DNA of 64,000 bases from Cognatundibacterium luofuense (GTDB lineage Bacteria > Pseudomonadota > Gammaproteobacteria > Burkholderiales > Burkholderiaceae_D), in the NCBI RefSeq assembly GCF_018139685.1, contig NZ_JAGSPN010000016.1:1-64000 (forward strand), in the 5' to 3' direction. Shown in pieces: positions 53,666 through 63,638 of this stretch (position 1 is its first letter; every line of letters begins with the position of its first letter). The notes under the pieces are model-generated. The model had not been told where the DNA came from. It made no database searches and saw only the letters and a program-made list of their open reading frames with translations. Made by a program: the position numbers and the translations under genes.

Positions 53666-55666
53666 TCAGTCGCTTTCAGCCGACAGCTTGCGGTACAAGG
53701 TATTGCGCGAAATGCCGAGTTGTCGCGCTGCTGCTGATACGTTGCCGTCGCAGGCAGCCAGCGTATCGCGGATCAGCCGGCGTTCTGCTGCAGCGACCGT
53801 CGTTGCCTGCGTTACTGCCGATGCTGCAGACGCCGTCCCCATTTCTGCTGCGGCTACCGTGTGTGTCTGTGCTGCGGGCAAAGATTCCCAGAAGTCGTCC
53901 GGCAAATGCTGGATTTCGATCCGGCTGCTGTCGTCTGCCATCAGCATCGCGGTACGCAATAAACTGTGTAACTGACGCAGATTGCCCGGCCACGGATGAC
54001 GGCGGAATTCATCCATCACCGCCTCGCTGATTTCCCATATACGCTGGGCGTCCAGCTCTGCCAGCATGCGTTGCACCACCACGGCCAGATCCGTCCGTTC
54101 GCGCAAGGCAGGCAAGCGCACCACCATGCCGTTCAGGCGGTAATACAAGTCTTCACGGAATAATTTATCCGCAATCATTTGCCGCAAGGGCTGATGGGTC
54201 GCGCAGATCACTTCAATATTCACCGGAATCGTGCTGACTGCCCCGACCGGCAACACAGCGCGTTCCTGCAGCACGCGCAGCAAACGGGCCTGCAGATTCA
54301 GCGGCATATCGCCGATTTCATCCAGAAACAAGGTGCCGCCGTGCGCCTGCAGAATTTTGCCTTTCTGGCCTTTTTTGCGCGCACCGGTGAACGCCCCTTC
54401 TTCATAGCCGAATAACTCCGCTTCAATCAGGCTTTCCGGAATCGCTGCGCAATTCAGCGCAACAAAGGCTTGCCGGTGGCGTGGCGAAGCCTGATGAATT
54501 GCACGGGCAAACCGCTCTTTGCCGGTGCCGGTTTCACCGGTCAGCAAGACAGGAATTCCCTTGCCTGCCACTTTGCTGAGCTTGCTGATCACGGCATCAA
54601 TCTGAGCATCACCGGTTGCCAGCGCGGCCAGGCTTTGTCCGGCAGAAGCGGGCTGCAGCGGCGATTGCGGCGTTTCTCTGAGTGTAAGCCGATCGGCAGC
54701 ATGACTGATCATCTGACGCGAACGTCCGCCATCGCTGGCACGGACATGCATACGGATGCCATTGAACAGATTCAGCGCCAGCAATCCGCCATCGGCCCTG
54801 CGCAGTTGATCCATCAGTTGCGCAATGCTGATACCGAACAAAGACTGGAAGCTATGCATTTGCAAGGCTGCCATCGACATGCCGGTCTGAAACAGACCAC
54901 TGCGGCTGGCGGCCAGAAAACGGCCATCAGGACGGAAGCAAATCAAACCCTCCATCAGCGTACCGATAAATTCCGGGCGGCTGTGCACATGCAGTAACAC
55001 GGCATCCTGATAACTGCTGGTGAACAACTGGTTTTCTATCATTTGCGCCGACATCCGCACCAGTCCCAGCGTATGGCGGTGAAAATGATGCTGGTCACCG
55101 GTCACGTCCAGCACACCAAGCAGCTTGCCACCGGCATCGAAAATCGGTGCAGCGGAACAGGTCAGAAAGTGGTTAGCGGACAGATAATGCTGCCCGGCAT
55201 GAATCACCGTGGCGGACTGTTCGGCGATTGCAGTACCAATCGCATTCGTGCCTTTGCTTTGCTCTGACCATGCGACACCGGGGCTGAGTGCAACCCGGTC
55301 AGCTTTTTCCATAAAGTCAGCGTCGCCGATGGTATGCAGAATTGCACCGCTGGCATCGGTCAGTACCACCATGTGATGGGTGTGAATAATCTGCTCATAC
55401 AGCGACTCCATAACCGGCGTCGCATGGCGGTACAGCGCATGATTCCGCTCCAGCAGGATTGCCAGTTCGCCGCGGCTTAAGGGCGTGTAATCGGCCACAC
55501 TGTCGGGACGCAGGCCGTAGGCAGCAGAACGCCGGTGCGCTGAATCAATCAGCGTATCCGGTGCGGGAACCACCGGCCACTGACAGGCTTGCGCCACGCT
55601 CAGTCCCGGCAAAACAGCGGCGCCGGACGGCATTGCTGCCGCCGCGCCCGGAATCATTCCTGACAT
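53666..55666 (-). CDS. AcoR-like sigma-54-dependent transcriptional activator
   Basis: A 666-residue enhancer-binding protein. The N-terminal sensory region (about 60-330) contains a GAF-like domain (VVLTDASGAILHTIGD, WSEQSKGTNAIGTAIAE). The AAA+ domain has Walker A GETGTGKE, the sigma-54 contact loop GAFTGA, and LFLDEIGDMPL. A Fis-type helix-turn-helix (GNVSAAARQLGISRNTLYRKL) closes the protein. AGGAG six bases upstream fixes ATG 55666. Such AcoR proteins respond to acetoin, alcohols or aldehydes; the likely target is the sigma-54 promoter of the aldehyde dehydrogenase. Confidence 0.9.
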   Translation of the reverse strand: MSGMIPGAAAAMPSGAAVLPGLSVAQACQWPVVPAPDTLIDSAHRRSAAYGLRPDSVADYTPLSRGELAILLERNHALYRHATPVMESLYEQIIHTHHMVVLTDASGAILHTIGDADFMEKADRVALSPGVAWSEQSKGTNAIGTAIAEQSATVIHAGQHYLSANHFLTCSAAPIFDAGGKLLGVLDVTGDQHHFHRHTLGLVRMSAQMIENQLFTSSYQDAVLLHVHSRPEFIGTLMEGLICFRPDGRFLAASRSGLFQTGMSMAALQMHSFQSLFGISIAQLMDQLRRADGGLLALNLFNGIRMHVRASDGGRSRQMISHAADRLTLRETPQSPLQPASAGQSLAALATGDAQIDAVISKLSKVAGKGIPVLLTGETGTGKERFARAIHQASPRHRQAFVALNCAAIPESLIEAELFGYEEGAFTGARKKGQKGKILQAHGGTLFLDEIGDMPLNLQARLLRVLQERAVLPVGAVSTIPVNIEVICATHQPLRQMIADKLFREDLYYRLNGMVVRLPALRERTDLAVVVQRMLAELDAQRIWEISEAVMDEFRRHPWPGNLRQLHSLLRTAMLMADDSSRIEIQHLPDDFWESLPAAQTHTVAAAEMGTASAASAVTQATTVAAAERRLIRDTLAACDGNVSAAARQLGISRNTLYRKLSAESD

Positions 55667-55983
55667 CCTTGTCTCCTTGCAAAGAGCGCAGCCGCAGTAC
55701 GCCGGCTTGATATGCAGTACCGGTCTGTCTGCTTTATTGTGATCGTGGGTGCGGCGCTCTGACCGGCGGTTTGCCGGATGATGATGACTTTCCTGATACG
55801 AACTTTCTGACTCTAGCACCATTCCCGCCGTTTACCAATGCGGATTGATACGACTTCCCTGCGGGAAAACAAAGCAGGCGCAAACAGTGAAAGCTGCACA
55901 TCCGGCAAACCCTATCCGGGGTCAATACATGCCCGCTGAAAATCTGGGATAATGAAAGTTATTTTCGTGTTGAAGGATGTGTC
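55667..55983. other. divergent intergenic region between acoR-like gene and grxD
   Basis: No gene was seen in these 317 bases. GGTTTGCCGGATG (55768-55780) recurs as its exact complement (55899-55911), a perfect 13-base inverted repeat 118 bases apart. GATAAT at 55948-55953 may be the -10 of grxD; no good -35 was found. Confidence 0.4.
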
Positions 55984-56295
55984 ATGAGCGACGTACAAAA
56001 CTGGATTAAAGAAACCGTTACCCAAAACCCTGTCGTGCTGTTTATGAAAGGCACTGCACAGTTTCCGCAATGCGGCTTTTCCGGCCGTGCCGTACAGATT
56101 CTGAAAGCCTGCGGCGTGCAGAATCTGGTGACCGTGAATGTGCTGGAAGATGCAGAAGTCCGTCAGGGCATCAAAGATTACTCCAGCTGGCCAACCATTC
56201 CTCAGCTGTACGTCAAAGGTGAATTCATCGGCGGCTCTGACATCATGGGTGAAATGTTTGAAAACGGCGAACTGCAGACTTTGCTGAAAGACTGA
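55984..56295 (+). CDS. grxD: monothiol glutaredoxin
   Basis: A 103-residue CGFS-type glutaredoxin ([15 protein letters not shown]) that binds and transfers iron-sulfur clusters with glutathione. It has VVLFMKGT near the start, [19 protein letters not shown] with the cis-Pro, and the glutathione-binding GG-S-D. AAGGA precedes the ATG by 9 bases. It is followed after 2 bases by ubiX. Confidence 0.95.
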   Translation: MSDVQNWIKETVTQNPVVLFMKGTAQFPQCGFSGRAVQILKACGVQNLVTVNVLEDAEVRQGIKDYSSWPTIPQLYVKGEFIGGSDIMGEMFENGELQTLLKD

Positions 56296-56297
56296 AA

Positions 56298-56906
56298 ATG
56301 CAGCACACCGCAACGGAACCACAACGTCTGATCGTCGCGATCACCGGTGCCTCCGGCGCGGTGTACGGTTTGCGCCTGCTGCAGGTCTTGCAGCAGAATC
56401 CGCAGGTCGAAACCCATTTGCTGATTTCGGAAGCCGGTGTTCTGAATATCCATCAGGAAACCGGCCTGCGCCGCAAAGATGTGGAAGCTTTTGCCGATGT
56501 TGTGCATCCGGTGCGCGATATCGGCGCCAGCATCGCCAGCGGTTCGTTTTTATCACATGGCATGGTGATTGCGCCGTGCTCGATGAAAACCCTCGCCTCT
56601 GTGGCGCACGGCATGGCTGACAATCTGATCAGTCGCGCAGCTGACGTGGTACTGAAAGAGCGCCGCCGTCTGGTGCTGATGGTGCGCGAAACCCCGTTCA
56701 ATCTTGCGCATCTGCGCAATATGACAGCCGTCACGGAAATGGGGGGCATTATTTTCCCGCCACTGCCCGGCTTTTACCACCGGCCAGCCAGTATCGATGA
56801 AATGATCGACCACACGACGGGTCGTGTTCTGGATTTGTTCAGTATTCCGCATCAGCTGACACCGCGCTGGCAAGGCATGCACGGCACTGATAATTCACGC
56901 AGCTGA
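56298..56906 (+). CDS. ubiX: flavin prenyltransferase UbiX
   Basis: A 202-residue enzyme that prenylates FMN to make the cofactor of the decarboxylase UbiD in ubiquinone synthesis. It has IVAITGASGAVYGLRLLQVL, the FLSHGMVIAPCSMKTLASVAHG motif, KERRRLVLMVRETPFNLAHL and PPLPGFYHRP. It is coupled to grxD. Its last 12 bases overlap the 3' end of the convergent GGDEF-EAL gene. Confidence 0.95.
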   Translation: MQHTATEPQRLIVAITGASGAVYGLRLLQVLQQNPQVETHLLISEAGVLNIHQETGLRRKDVEAFADVVHPVRDIGASIASGSFLSHGMVIAPCSMKTLASVAHGMADNLISRAADVVLKERRRLVLMVRETPFNLAHLRNMTAVTEMGGIIFPPLPGFYHRPASIDEMIDHTTGRVLDLFSIPHQLTPRWQGMHGTDNSRS

Positions 56907-59312
56907 ATGCCGGCTTAACCAGCCAACGGTAAAAAATTCCGCAGGCTGTGGCCGTTCAAAGTAATATCCCTGCGCCGCCATATTCGCCATACCCGCCAGA
57001 ATTGCAGCCTGTTCTGCAGTTTCTATGCCTTCGGCAGTCACTTCCAGTCCAAGACTGTGCGCCATTCCCAGCATTGCAGATACCAGCCCGGTATCCTGCG
57101 CTCTGCCCGGCAAAGCACTGACAAACGAACGGTCAATCTTGATCCGGGATACCGGTAAATGCCGCAGCAAGGACACGGACGAATATCCGGTTCCGAAATC
57201 ATCAATTGCCACTGTACAGCCAAGTGTGCGCAGTGTTTCGACAATCCGTTTGCTGCGCTGAAAATCCTGCAGTATGGATTCGGTAATTTCAATTTCCAGT
57301 GACTCACCGGACAATTGATAGCGTTGCAGTGCCTGCTGCACAATCGCCCCGAAATCTGCATGCACAAACTGTCGTGGTGACACATTGACTGCCATGAATA
57401 ATGGACGTTGTGTCATTTGCTGCCAGATCTGAATTTGCTGCAATGCCTGTTCCAGTACCCATGTACCAATCGGCTCAATCAGCCCGCTTTCCTCAGCAAC
57501 CGGAATAAACTGATCCGGCGATAACAAACCGGATACCGGATGCTGCCAGCGCAATAAGGCTTCGAAGCCCGCGAGACCACCGGTATTCAGGTGCATGACC
57601 GGCTGATAGTACAGCTGCAATTCCTGCCGTTCCAGCGCGTGATACAGACTTTGCTCGGTCTGTAAACGCGTCCTGACATAGTCCGTCATTTCAACAGCAT
57701 ATTCGCAAGCCCGGCCTTTACCCTGATGTTTGGCAGCATACATAGCACTGTCGGCAGCACTGAGCAGCGTATTCAGGTCAAGGCCATCCCGTGGATAACT
57801 GGCGATACCGATACTGGCACTGACCCGCAATGCATGCTCATCAATCTGCATCGGCTCTGCAATTTGTCTGAGCATTTTTTCTGCCACCAGCCTGCCATCC
57901 TGCTGTCCCGTCAGATTCGGCAAAATAACGACAAACTCATCACCACCCAGGCGGATCGCTTCATCGTGACGGCGGATTTGCGACTGAATACGCCGGGCAA
58001 CTTCCTGAATCAGCTTATCGCCGACATGGTGTCCCATCGAGTCATTAATCGCCTTAAATCCATCCAGGTCAATGAACAGAATCGCGAGGCAAGCCTGCTG
58101 GCCATTCGCCAAACTCAATTCCTGCATCAGCCGCTGATCCAGCAAATAGCGATTCCCCAAACCGGTTAAGGGATCATGAAATGCCAGATGCTCAAGCTGA
58201 CGTTCTGCTTCCCGGATAAAGCTGATATCTGAAATTGACAAAACAAACTGCTCCGCTGTTCCTGCATCACTTCTGACAGCACACACATGCTGCAAGGTCG
58301 CCATCAGACTGCCATCCTTACGGCGGCAACAAGTTTCACAAGTCCAGTATCCTTCGGGACTGGCCGCAATTTGCGCATAGGTTGGATCTGCTTCGCGCCT
58401 GACCATTAAAAAATCCTGCGGCTGGCGACCGATCACATCCCCCAGACTGAATCCGGTCATACTGCTGAAGGCTGGATTAGCATTCAGAATATGCCCTGTT
58501 GCACTGAGAATCAGCATGCCTTCGGCAGCAGTGCTGAACACAACACTGGCCTGCCGCAGGTTTTCCTCCATCGTTTTACGCAGCGTGATATCCCGTAATG
58601 CACCAATGACCAGCTCTTGCCCCAGTGCATTTCGCTGCAGTTTCCCATAAATTTCCAGCCAGCCAAATTCATGATGACGTCGCTGCACACGGAACTGATG
58701 GTGAAAATAACCGGACTGCCGGAACAAGTCCTGCACTTGTATCTGATCATCCGGATGCACTCTGCGAATGAGTTCCTGCAAGCCGGCTTGTACCGGTCGC
58801 AGACTTAGTCCGAGTAACTGATGAAAACGTGCATCACCCTGCACCTGATCAGGCCCGGCATCCCATTCCCAACTCCCCATTTCGGCCGCTTCCAGTGCAA
58901 CTGCGAGACGCTGCTCAGAGCGGGATAAACTGACTTCTGCATCATGCCGCGAACGTGCAACCTGAATAACTGCCTGCAATTCTTTGTTTTCAAACGGCTT
59001 CATTACATAACCGAAAGGACGAGTGCCTGCCGCCCGTTCAACGGTTTCATCATCAGCATACGCAGTCAGAAAGATCACCGGTAATTTCCAGCGTTGATAA
59101 ATTTCACGACAGGTTTCAATACCGTCACGGTCGCCGTCAATATGAATATCCATGAACACCATACTGGGCTGTGTGTGCGCCACCAGTTGCATTGCTTCCT
59201 CAAAACTCGCACCGATCCCAGTGACTGTATGTCCCAGCTCAAGCAGGCTTTGTTGCAAATCCAGTGCTACTACCGGCTCGTCTTCAATAACCAGAATTTG
59301 TTCGCTGATCAT
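56895..59312 (-). CDS. response regulator with PAS, GGDEF and EAL domains
   Basis: An 805-residue c-di-GMP protein. It has a receiver (about 1-125; VIEDEPVVALDL, phospho-Asp in VFMDIHIDGDRDG, Lys in VMKPFENKEL) and two PAS domains (about 130-375). A GGDEF domain carries intact GGDEF near 455. The EAL domain carries intact EALLRW near 583, plus ITESILQDF and DDFGTGYSS. Both cyclase and phosphodiesterase motifs look complete. It overlaps the upstream kinase gene by four bases (ATGA), so it is the likely phosphorylation partner. Confidence 0.92.
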   Translation of the reverse strand: MISEQILVIEDEPVVALDLQQSLLELGHTVTGIGASFEEAMQLVAHTQPSMVFMDIHIDGDRDGIETCREIYQRWKLPVIFLTAYADDETVERAAGTRPFGYVMKPFENKELQAVIQVARSRHDAEVSLSRSEQRLAVALEAAEMGSWEWDAGPDQVQGDARFHQLLGLSLRPVQAGLQELIRRVHPDDQIQVQDLFRQSGYFHHQFRVQRRHHEFGWLEIYGKLQRNALGQELVIGALRDITLRKTMEENLRQASVVFSTAAEGMLILSATGHILNANPAFSSMTGFSLGDVIGRQPQDFLMVRREADPTYAQIAASPEGYWTCETCCRRKDGSLMATLQHVCAVRSDAGTAEQFVLSISDISFIREAERQLEHLAFHDPLTGLGNRYLLDQRLMQELSLANGQQACLAILFIDLDGFKAINDSMGHHVGDKLIQEVARRIQSQIRRHDEAIRLGGDEFVVILPNLTGQQDGRLVAEKMLRQIAEPMQIDEHALRVSASIGIASYPRDGLDLNTLLSAADSAMYAAKHQGKGRACEYAVEMTDYVRTRLQTEQSLYHALERQELQLYYQPVMHLNTGGLAGFEALLRWQHPVSGLLSPDQFIPVAEESGLIEPIGTWVLEQALQQIQIWQQMTQRPLFMAVNVSPRQFVHADFGAIVQQALQRYQLSGESLEIEITESILQDFQRSKRIVETLRTLGCTVAIDDFGTGYSSVSLLRHLPVSRIKIDRSFVSALPGRAQDTGLVSAMLGMAHSLGLEVTAEGIETAEQAAILAGMANMAAQGYYFERPQPAEFFTVGWLSRHSAA

Positions 59313-61120
59313 GACAAACCTCCCTCCTGCGCCAGCATGACACTGACCAGCGTGCCAGCAGCACTGCTTTCATGGGAGAGTTGTCCGTGCAATTGTCGTA
59401 CAAACATGGGAATCAGCTGAGAACCCAGCCCCTGCTGAGCCTGCCAGTTGAAGCCATCCGGTAGTCCCTTGCCATCATCCTGCACACTGATCACAATCCG
59501 GCTACCGCTGCGCAGCGCACTGACAGTAATCAGGCCTGAACTGCCTGCCGGGAATGCATGTTTGATCGCATTCAGAATCAGCTCATTCATGACCAGTCCG
59601 CACGGAATCATTTGCTGCACATGCAAACTGATACCGGTATCGTTGTCAGGATTGAGTTGCAGGCGTATGCCTTTTTTTTCTGTGGCATATAGCGGTGCAG
59701 ATAATGCAATCAGATTCTTAAGAAAATCATTCAGATTCACTTCCGACATGTGATGCGACTCATACAGCAGCTGGTGAATCAGCGCCATCGCCTTGATCCG
59801 CCCCTGACTTTCAGCAAGAACAGCAGCCACCTCCGGACTGGCTTTACGCGCCTGCAAATTCAGTAAACTGGAGACAATTTGCAAATTATTTTTGACCCGA
59901 TGATGAACTTCATGCAGCAGCGTGGTTTTTTCTTCCAGCGCTTGCTCAAGCATATGCATTTGCTGCTTCTGGTATGACACATCACGTGCCAGCTTACAGG
60001 CTCCGACAACCTGTCCCAGACTGTCACGCAACGGAGAAATGGTGACCGACACATCCAGCACATGGCCACTGCGATGAATTCTGCGTGTTTCAAATCCCGG
60101 AATGCGCTCGCCTTGCGATATTCTTCGCATGAGTGCGTTTTCTTCTGCAAGCAACTCTGATGGGAAAATCGTGGTGATGGGTTTCCCCAGCATGTCTTCC
60201 GCAGTGTAACCAAGTAAGCGTTCAGCTGCCGGATTCCAGCTGGTTACCCGCCCATCCAGTGATTTCGTAATAATCGCATCATCTGATGATTCAATGACAG
60301 AGCGAAGGTGCTCTTCCGAGCGATGTAAGGCTTGCTCGCTTTCATGACGTTTAGAGATGTCGATTCCGGACGGAATCAGGTGGGTAATGCGGCCGTACTC
60401 ATCACGTAACGGCGCCAGCATGAACTCAATCCACATCAGCATACCATCACGCATTCTGACGGCCACATCATAACGGCTGACTTCTCCTTTGGTGCAACGC
60501 GCCACCGCCTGGCGCAATTGTTCCTGCACTTCTGCGGAATAAGACCACCAGTAGCAATCCCAGAATTTTTTTCCCTCTACATCTGCAGGCTGAATGCCTG
60601 CCGCCTCGAGCGGCGCACGGTTCGCGTGTAACAGTGTGCCATCCAGTTCAAGTACGCCAACAAATGCAAATAAATTATCCAGCACCCGGAGTAAGCGCTC
60701 CTCGCTTTCCTGACGCAGAGTCGCTTCAAAATCATCGACACTGGCATCCTGGATCACACCAAGAATGAGCCTGGTTTTGCCTTGTTCATCAAGCAGTGGG
60801 TAATAGGATGCCAGTCTGTGCACGAGTACGCCATCAAAACGCGGATGACGTCCTTTGATGCGCTGATGTATTAGCGGACATGCATACTCAGCGACGAACT
60901 GCAGCTTGGGTTCGATAGCATCAGCAACATGGGGAAGATATTCGCGTAAAGTCTTTCCCAACTGAGCATCCAGCGGCAAACGGTTCAGTTCTGCGTGGCG
61001 CTGATTGATAAACAGTAAGCGGAAATCACAATCCAGCACCACAATCCCCAGTGGTACGTGCTCAGCCAGTAACTCAAACACTTGCTGAACCTGATCATCA
61101 GAAAGTAAGTGGGAAGTCAT
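59309..61120 (-). CDS. PAS-domain HisKA_2 sensor histidine kinase
   Basis: A 603-residue kinase without membrane segments. Three PAS/PAC modules (about 10-130, 150-265, 275-385) lead to a HisKA_2 domain with LLHEVHHRVKNNLQIVSSLLNLQ (phospho-His in HHRVKNN), then an ATPase with GLVMNELILNAIKHAF and SVQDDGKGLPDG. The HisKA_2/HWE type commonly signals to stand-alone or unusual receivers, here the REC-PAS-GGDEF-EAL protein directly downstream. The sensed signal, possibly a redox or small-molecule cue, is unknown. Confidence 0.9.
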   Translation of the reverse strand: MTSHLLSDDQVQQVFELLAEHVPLGIVVLDCDFRLLFINQRHAELNRLPLDAQLGKTLREYLPHVADAIEPKLQFVAEYACPLIHQRIKGRHPRFDGVLVHRLASYYPLLDEQGKTRLILGVIQDASVDDFEATLRQESEERLLRVLDNLFAFVGVLELDGTLLHANRAPLEAAGIQPADVEGKKFWDCYWWSYSAEVQEQLRQAVARCTKGEVSRYDVAVRMRDGMLMWIEFMLAPLRDEYGRITHLIPSGIDISKRHESEQALHRSEEHLRSVIESSDDAIITKSLDGRVTSWNPAAERLLGYTAEDMLGKPITTIFPSELLAEENALMRRISQGERIPGFETRRIHRSGHVLDVSVTISPLRDSLGQVVGACKLARDVSYQKQQMHMLEQALEEKTTLLHEVHHRVKNNLQIVSSLLNLQARKASPEVAAVLAESQGRIKAMALIHQLLYESHHMSEVNLNDFLKNLIALSAPLYATEKKGIRLQLNPDNDTGISLHVQQMIPCGLVMNELILNAIKHAFPAGSSGLITVSALRSGSRIVISVQDDGKGLPDGFNWQAQQGLGSQLIPMFVRQLHGQLSHESSAAGTLVSVMLAQEGGLS

Positions 61121-61216
61121 TGTGGTCAGATCGTCATTTTCTTCAGATCACTATATGTGACATGGCAAAAATTTCAATCAGAAATCTGCCGCCTTTCCAA
61201 TTACTGTTGTAACAAT

Positions 61217-61242
61217 AAAAAAGGGAGCACTATGTGCCCCCT
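61217..61242 (-). terminator. rho-independent terminator after the S9 peptidase gene
   Basis: Read on the minus strand, GGGGGCAC-ATA-GTGCTCCC is followed by TTTTTTATTG. It lies 37 bases beyond the S9 gene stop. Confidence 0.8.
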
Positions 61243-61278
61243 CACTAAACTGCCATATTGCCAGTACAGGTAGATCGC

Positions 61279-63468
61279 TTAAAGATTTTCCTTCAAAAAT
61301 TTCCATTTTGCTTTCTGCAGCGACCAGATTTCCCAGGCACCGCGCGGTCCGTGCCCCATACCGGGATACAGTTGCAAACTGTACTCTTTGTCATTTTTAA
61401 TCAGCGCGTCGATCAGCATCACCATATTTTGCGGATGGACGTTGTCATCCATGGTGCCGTGCATAATCATGATTTTTCCGCTCAGTGCAGAGGCTGCCTT
61501 AATCACGCTGCTGCGTTCATACCCTTCTTTATTTTCCGAAGGCAGACCCATATAGCGTTCGGTATAAATGCTGTCATACAGATGCCAGTCAGTCACCGGA
61601 GCGCCGACAAAGCCGATTTTCCATGCTTTGCTGTGGGTCATCGCGTAGGATGTAAAATAGCCGCCATAACTCCAGCCGTTCAGAGCGATTCTGTCCATAT
61701 CTGCCCACCCTTTCGTACGCAGCCACTCCAGGCCATCAAGCTGGTCCTGCAGCTCGGTACTACCAAGATTACGGTGGATACCCCAGGCACTGGACGCACC
61801 CTTATTACTGGCGCTGCGGTTATCCAGCACCCAGACAATGTACCCCTGCTGCGCAAGGAAATGCGGGTACAAATCATTGCTCCAGCGATCGTTCACTTGT
61901 GGAGCCATCGGTCCGGCGTACAAATGCTGATACACAGGATATTTACGCTTAGGATCAAAATCTGGCGGCAGGTATAACAGACTTTCCAGCAGGAAGCCGT
62001 CACGGGCTTTAACCTGCTGCTGGCTGACTTTTGCCAGCTTCAGCGACTGAACAGCCTCTGGTACCGGCGTTTCATCCGTCAGTTTCAACAACTGCCCTTG
62101 CGCATTGAAAACGCCTTGCTTAGGTGGATGCTGCAGACTACTCCAGCTATCAATGTAGTGACTAAAGTCGCTGCTCCAGCGAATCTGGTGCGATCCTTTT
62201 TCCTGCGTCAGACGACGCATAGCACCATCGTTCAAAGACACTGAAAATAAATCATTACCAATCGGGTTTCTCTCATTGGCAGTGAAATAAATCTCACCGG
62301 CCTTTTCATTTACTCCGTGCAGTTCGCGCACGTCCCAGTCACCTTTTGTCACCGATCCGATCAGTTGATAATCAGAACGATAGCGATAGATATGTCTGTG
62401 ACCTGTCCGGTCGGATTCCCAAAGGAAACCACCATCTTTCAGGAAAACAGGGAAAGGCAGACGCTCAGTCCAGGCTGGAGACGTTTCCCGGACCATGACT
62501 TTGCTTTTCTTCAGATCTGCGTCGTACATACGCAAATCAAGCCAGGTTTGCACGCGATTCTGCCAGGATGACAATAATTTGCCGTCCGGCGTCCAGCCCA
62601 CCTGCACGATCAGCGTTTCCTGATCAGGATACGGATTTTCTGTCCAGCTCAGCTTTCCGTTTTTATCCAGAATACCCAGTCTGACCACCGGATTCGGATC
62701 ACCGGCTTTAGGATAGCGTGTGCGTTCAGTGCGCACTGGTTGCGCATGCTCACCCGCCAGCGTATACACCGGCACTTTGCTTTCATCAAAATTCAGGAAT
62801 GCCAGTTTACTGGAGTCCGGTGCCCACCAGAATGCGCGCAGCTTACCGCGACCATAGACCTCCTCCATATAAACCCAGTCCAGGCGTCCGTTAAAGTTGG
62901 TCTCGCTGCCATCATGGGTAAGACGGGTTTCCTTAGCAGTTGCAATATCCGTCAGATAAATATCATTGCCTTTCAAATAGGCAACCGATTTCGCATCCGG
63001 AGAAAGAATCGCTTCATCTTCAGCCTGATCCGGTGTGTGGGTCAGCTCACGGGAAATGCCGGCTTTCAGATCCAGTAACCAAAGATCATTTTTATATGTA
63101 AATAAATACGCATCAACACCCGGACGAATCTCAGCGCCCAGCTTATCGGCAATCGCGCTGACTTGCTTCTCCTCGATACCTGCCTTGCGCAGTATAGCCG
63201 TCACCGGATTTTCTTTTCCGAGCGCCGTCTTTTGCCAGCTTTGCAAATCCACCACCGATTGCTGGAGCGCACCATCCTTCATAGCGGATTCAATCAGACG
63301 ATTCTGCGCATCCCAGCTCAGGCGCGATAATGGCTTGAGCTTGGTATCAATTTTCTGCTCTGGGTGATACAGCATTTCGAGGGTCAGACGACCATCGTCC
63401 GCTGCTCCGGCAAATAAAGGCATGGTAATCAGCATGCCGGCTGCACAATGTTTTAATAAGGAATTCAT
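61279..63468 (-). CDS. S9 family peptidase (dipeptidyl-peptidase IV-like)
   Basis: A 729-residue secreted or periplasmic serine peptidase. A signal peptide lies at residues 1-23 (ends FAGAAD). A DPP-IV-type beta-propeller covers about 100-470 (RLDWVYMEEVYGRG carries the Glu-Glu pair that binds the substrate N-terminus in DPP IV enzymes). The hydrolase domain has the nucleophile in NGWSYGGYF near 601, Asp in HGTMDDNVHPQ and His in GMGHGPRG. It should release N-terminal dipeptides, probably Xaa-Pro. AAAGAGAG precedes ATG 63468. Confidence 0.92.
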   Translation of the reverse strand: MNSLLKHCAAGMLITMPLFAGAADDGRLTLEMLYHPEQKIDTKLKPLSRLSWDAQNRLIESAMKDGALQQSVVDLQSWQKTALGKENPVTAILRKAGIEEKQVSAIADKLGAEIRPGVDAYLFTYKNDLWLLDLKAGISRELTHTPDQAEDEAILSPDAKSVAYLKGNDIYLTDIATAKETRLTHDGSETNFNGRLDWVYMEEVYGRGKLRAFWWAPDSSKLAFLNFDESKVPVYTLAGEHAQPVRTERTRYPKAGDPNPVVRLGILDKNGKLSWTENPYPDQETLIVQVGWTPDGKLLSSWQNRVQTWLDLRMYDADLKKSKVMVRETSPAWTERLPFPVFLKDGGFLWESDRTGHRHIYRYRSDYQLIGSVTKGDWDVRELHGVNEKAGEIYFTANERNPIGNDLFSVSLNDGAMRRLTQEKGSHQIRWSSDFSHYIDSWSSLQHPPKQGVFNAQGQLLKLTDETPVPEAVQSLKLAKVSQQQVKARDGFLLESLLYLPPDFDPKRKYPVYQHLYAGPMAPQVNDRWSNDLYPHFLAQQGYIVWVLDNRSASNKGASSAWGIHRNLGSTELQDQLDGLEWLRTKGWADMDRIALNGWSYGGYFTSYAMTHSKAWKIGFVGAPVTDWHLYDSIYTERYMGLPSENKEGYERSSVIKAASALSGKIMIMHGTMDDNVHPQNMVMLIDALIKNDKEYSLQLYPGMGHGPRGAWEIWSLQKAKWKFLKENL

Positions 63469-63638
63469 GTCTCTCTTTCCGTATTTTTCTGATCGTTGGA
63501 AGTGTGAGCGCATTCTGTAAATTCTGCGCTTCGGCAGTTCAGACACAGATGCTTAGAATTTGGTTCCTGTGGCAACAGCAGACTTTGTGTCCCGTTCGAA
63601 ACAATCCAGGAGATGCGTGAATAGAACGCGAAAAAGAA

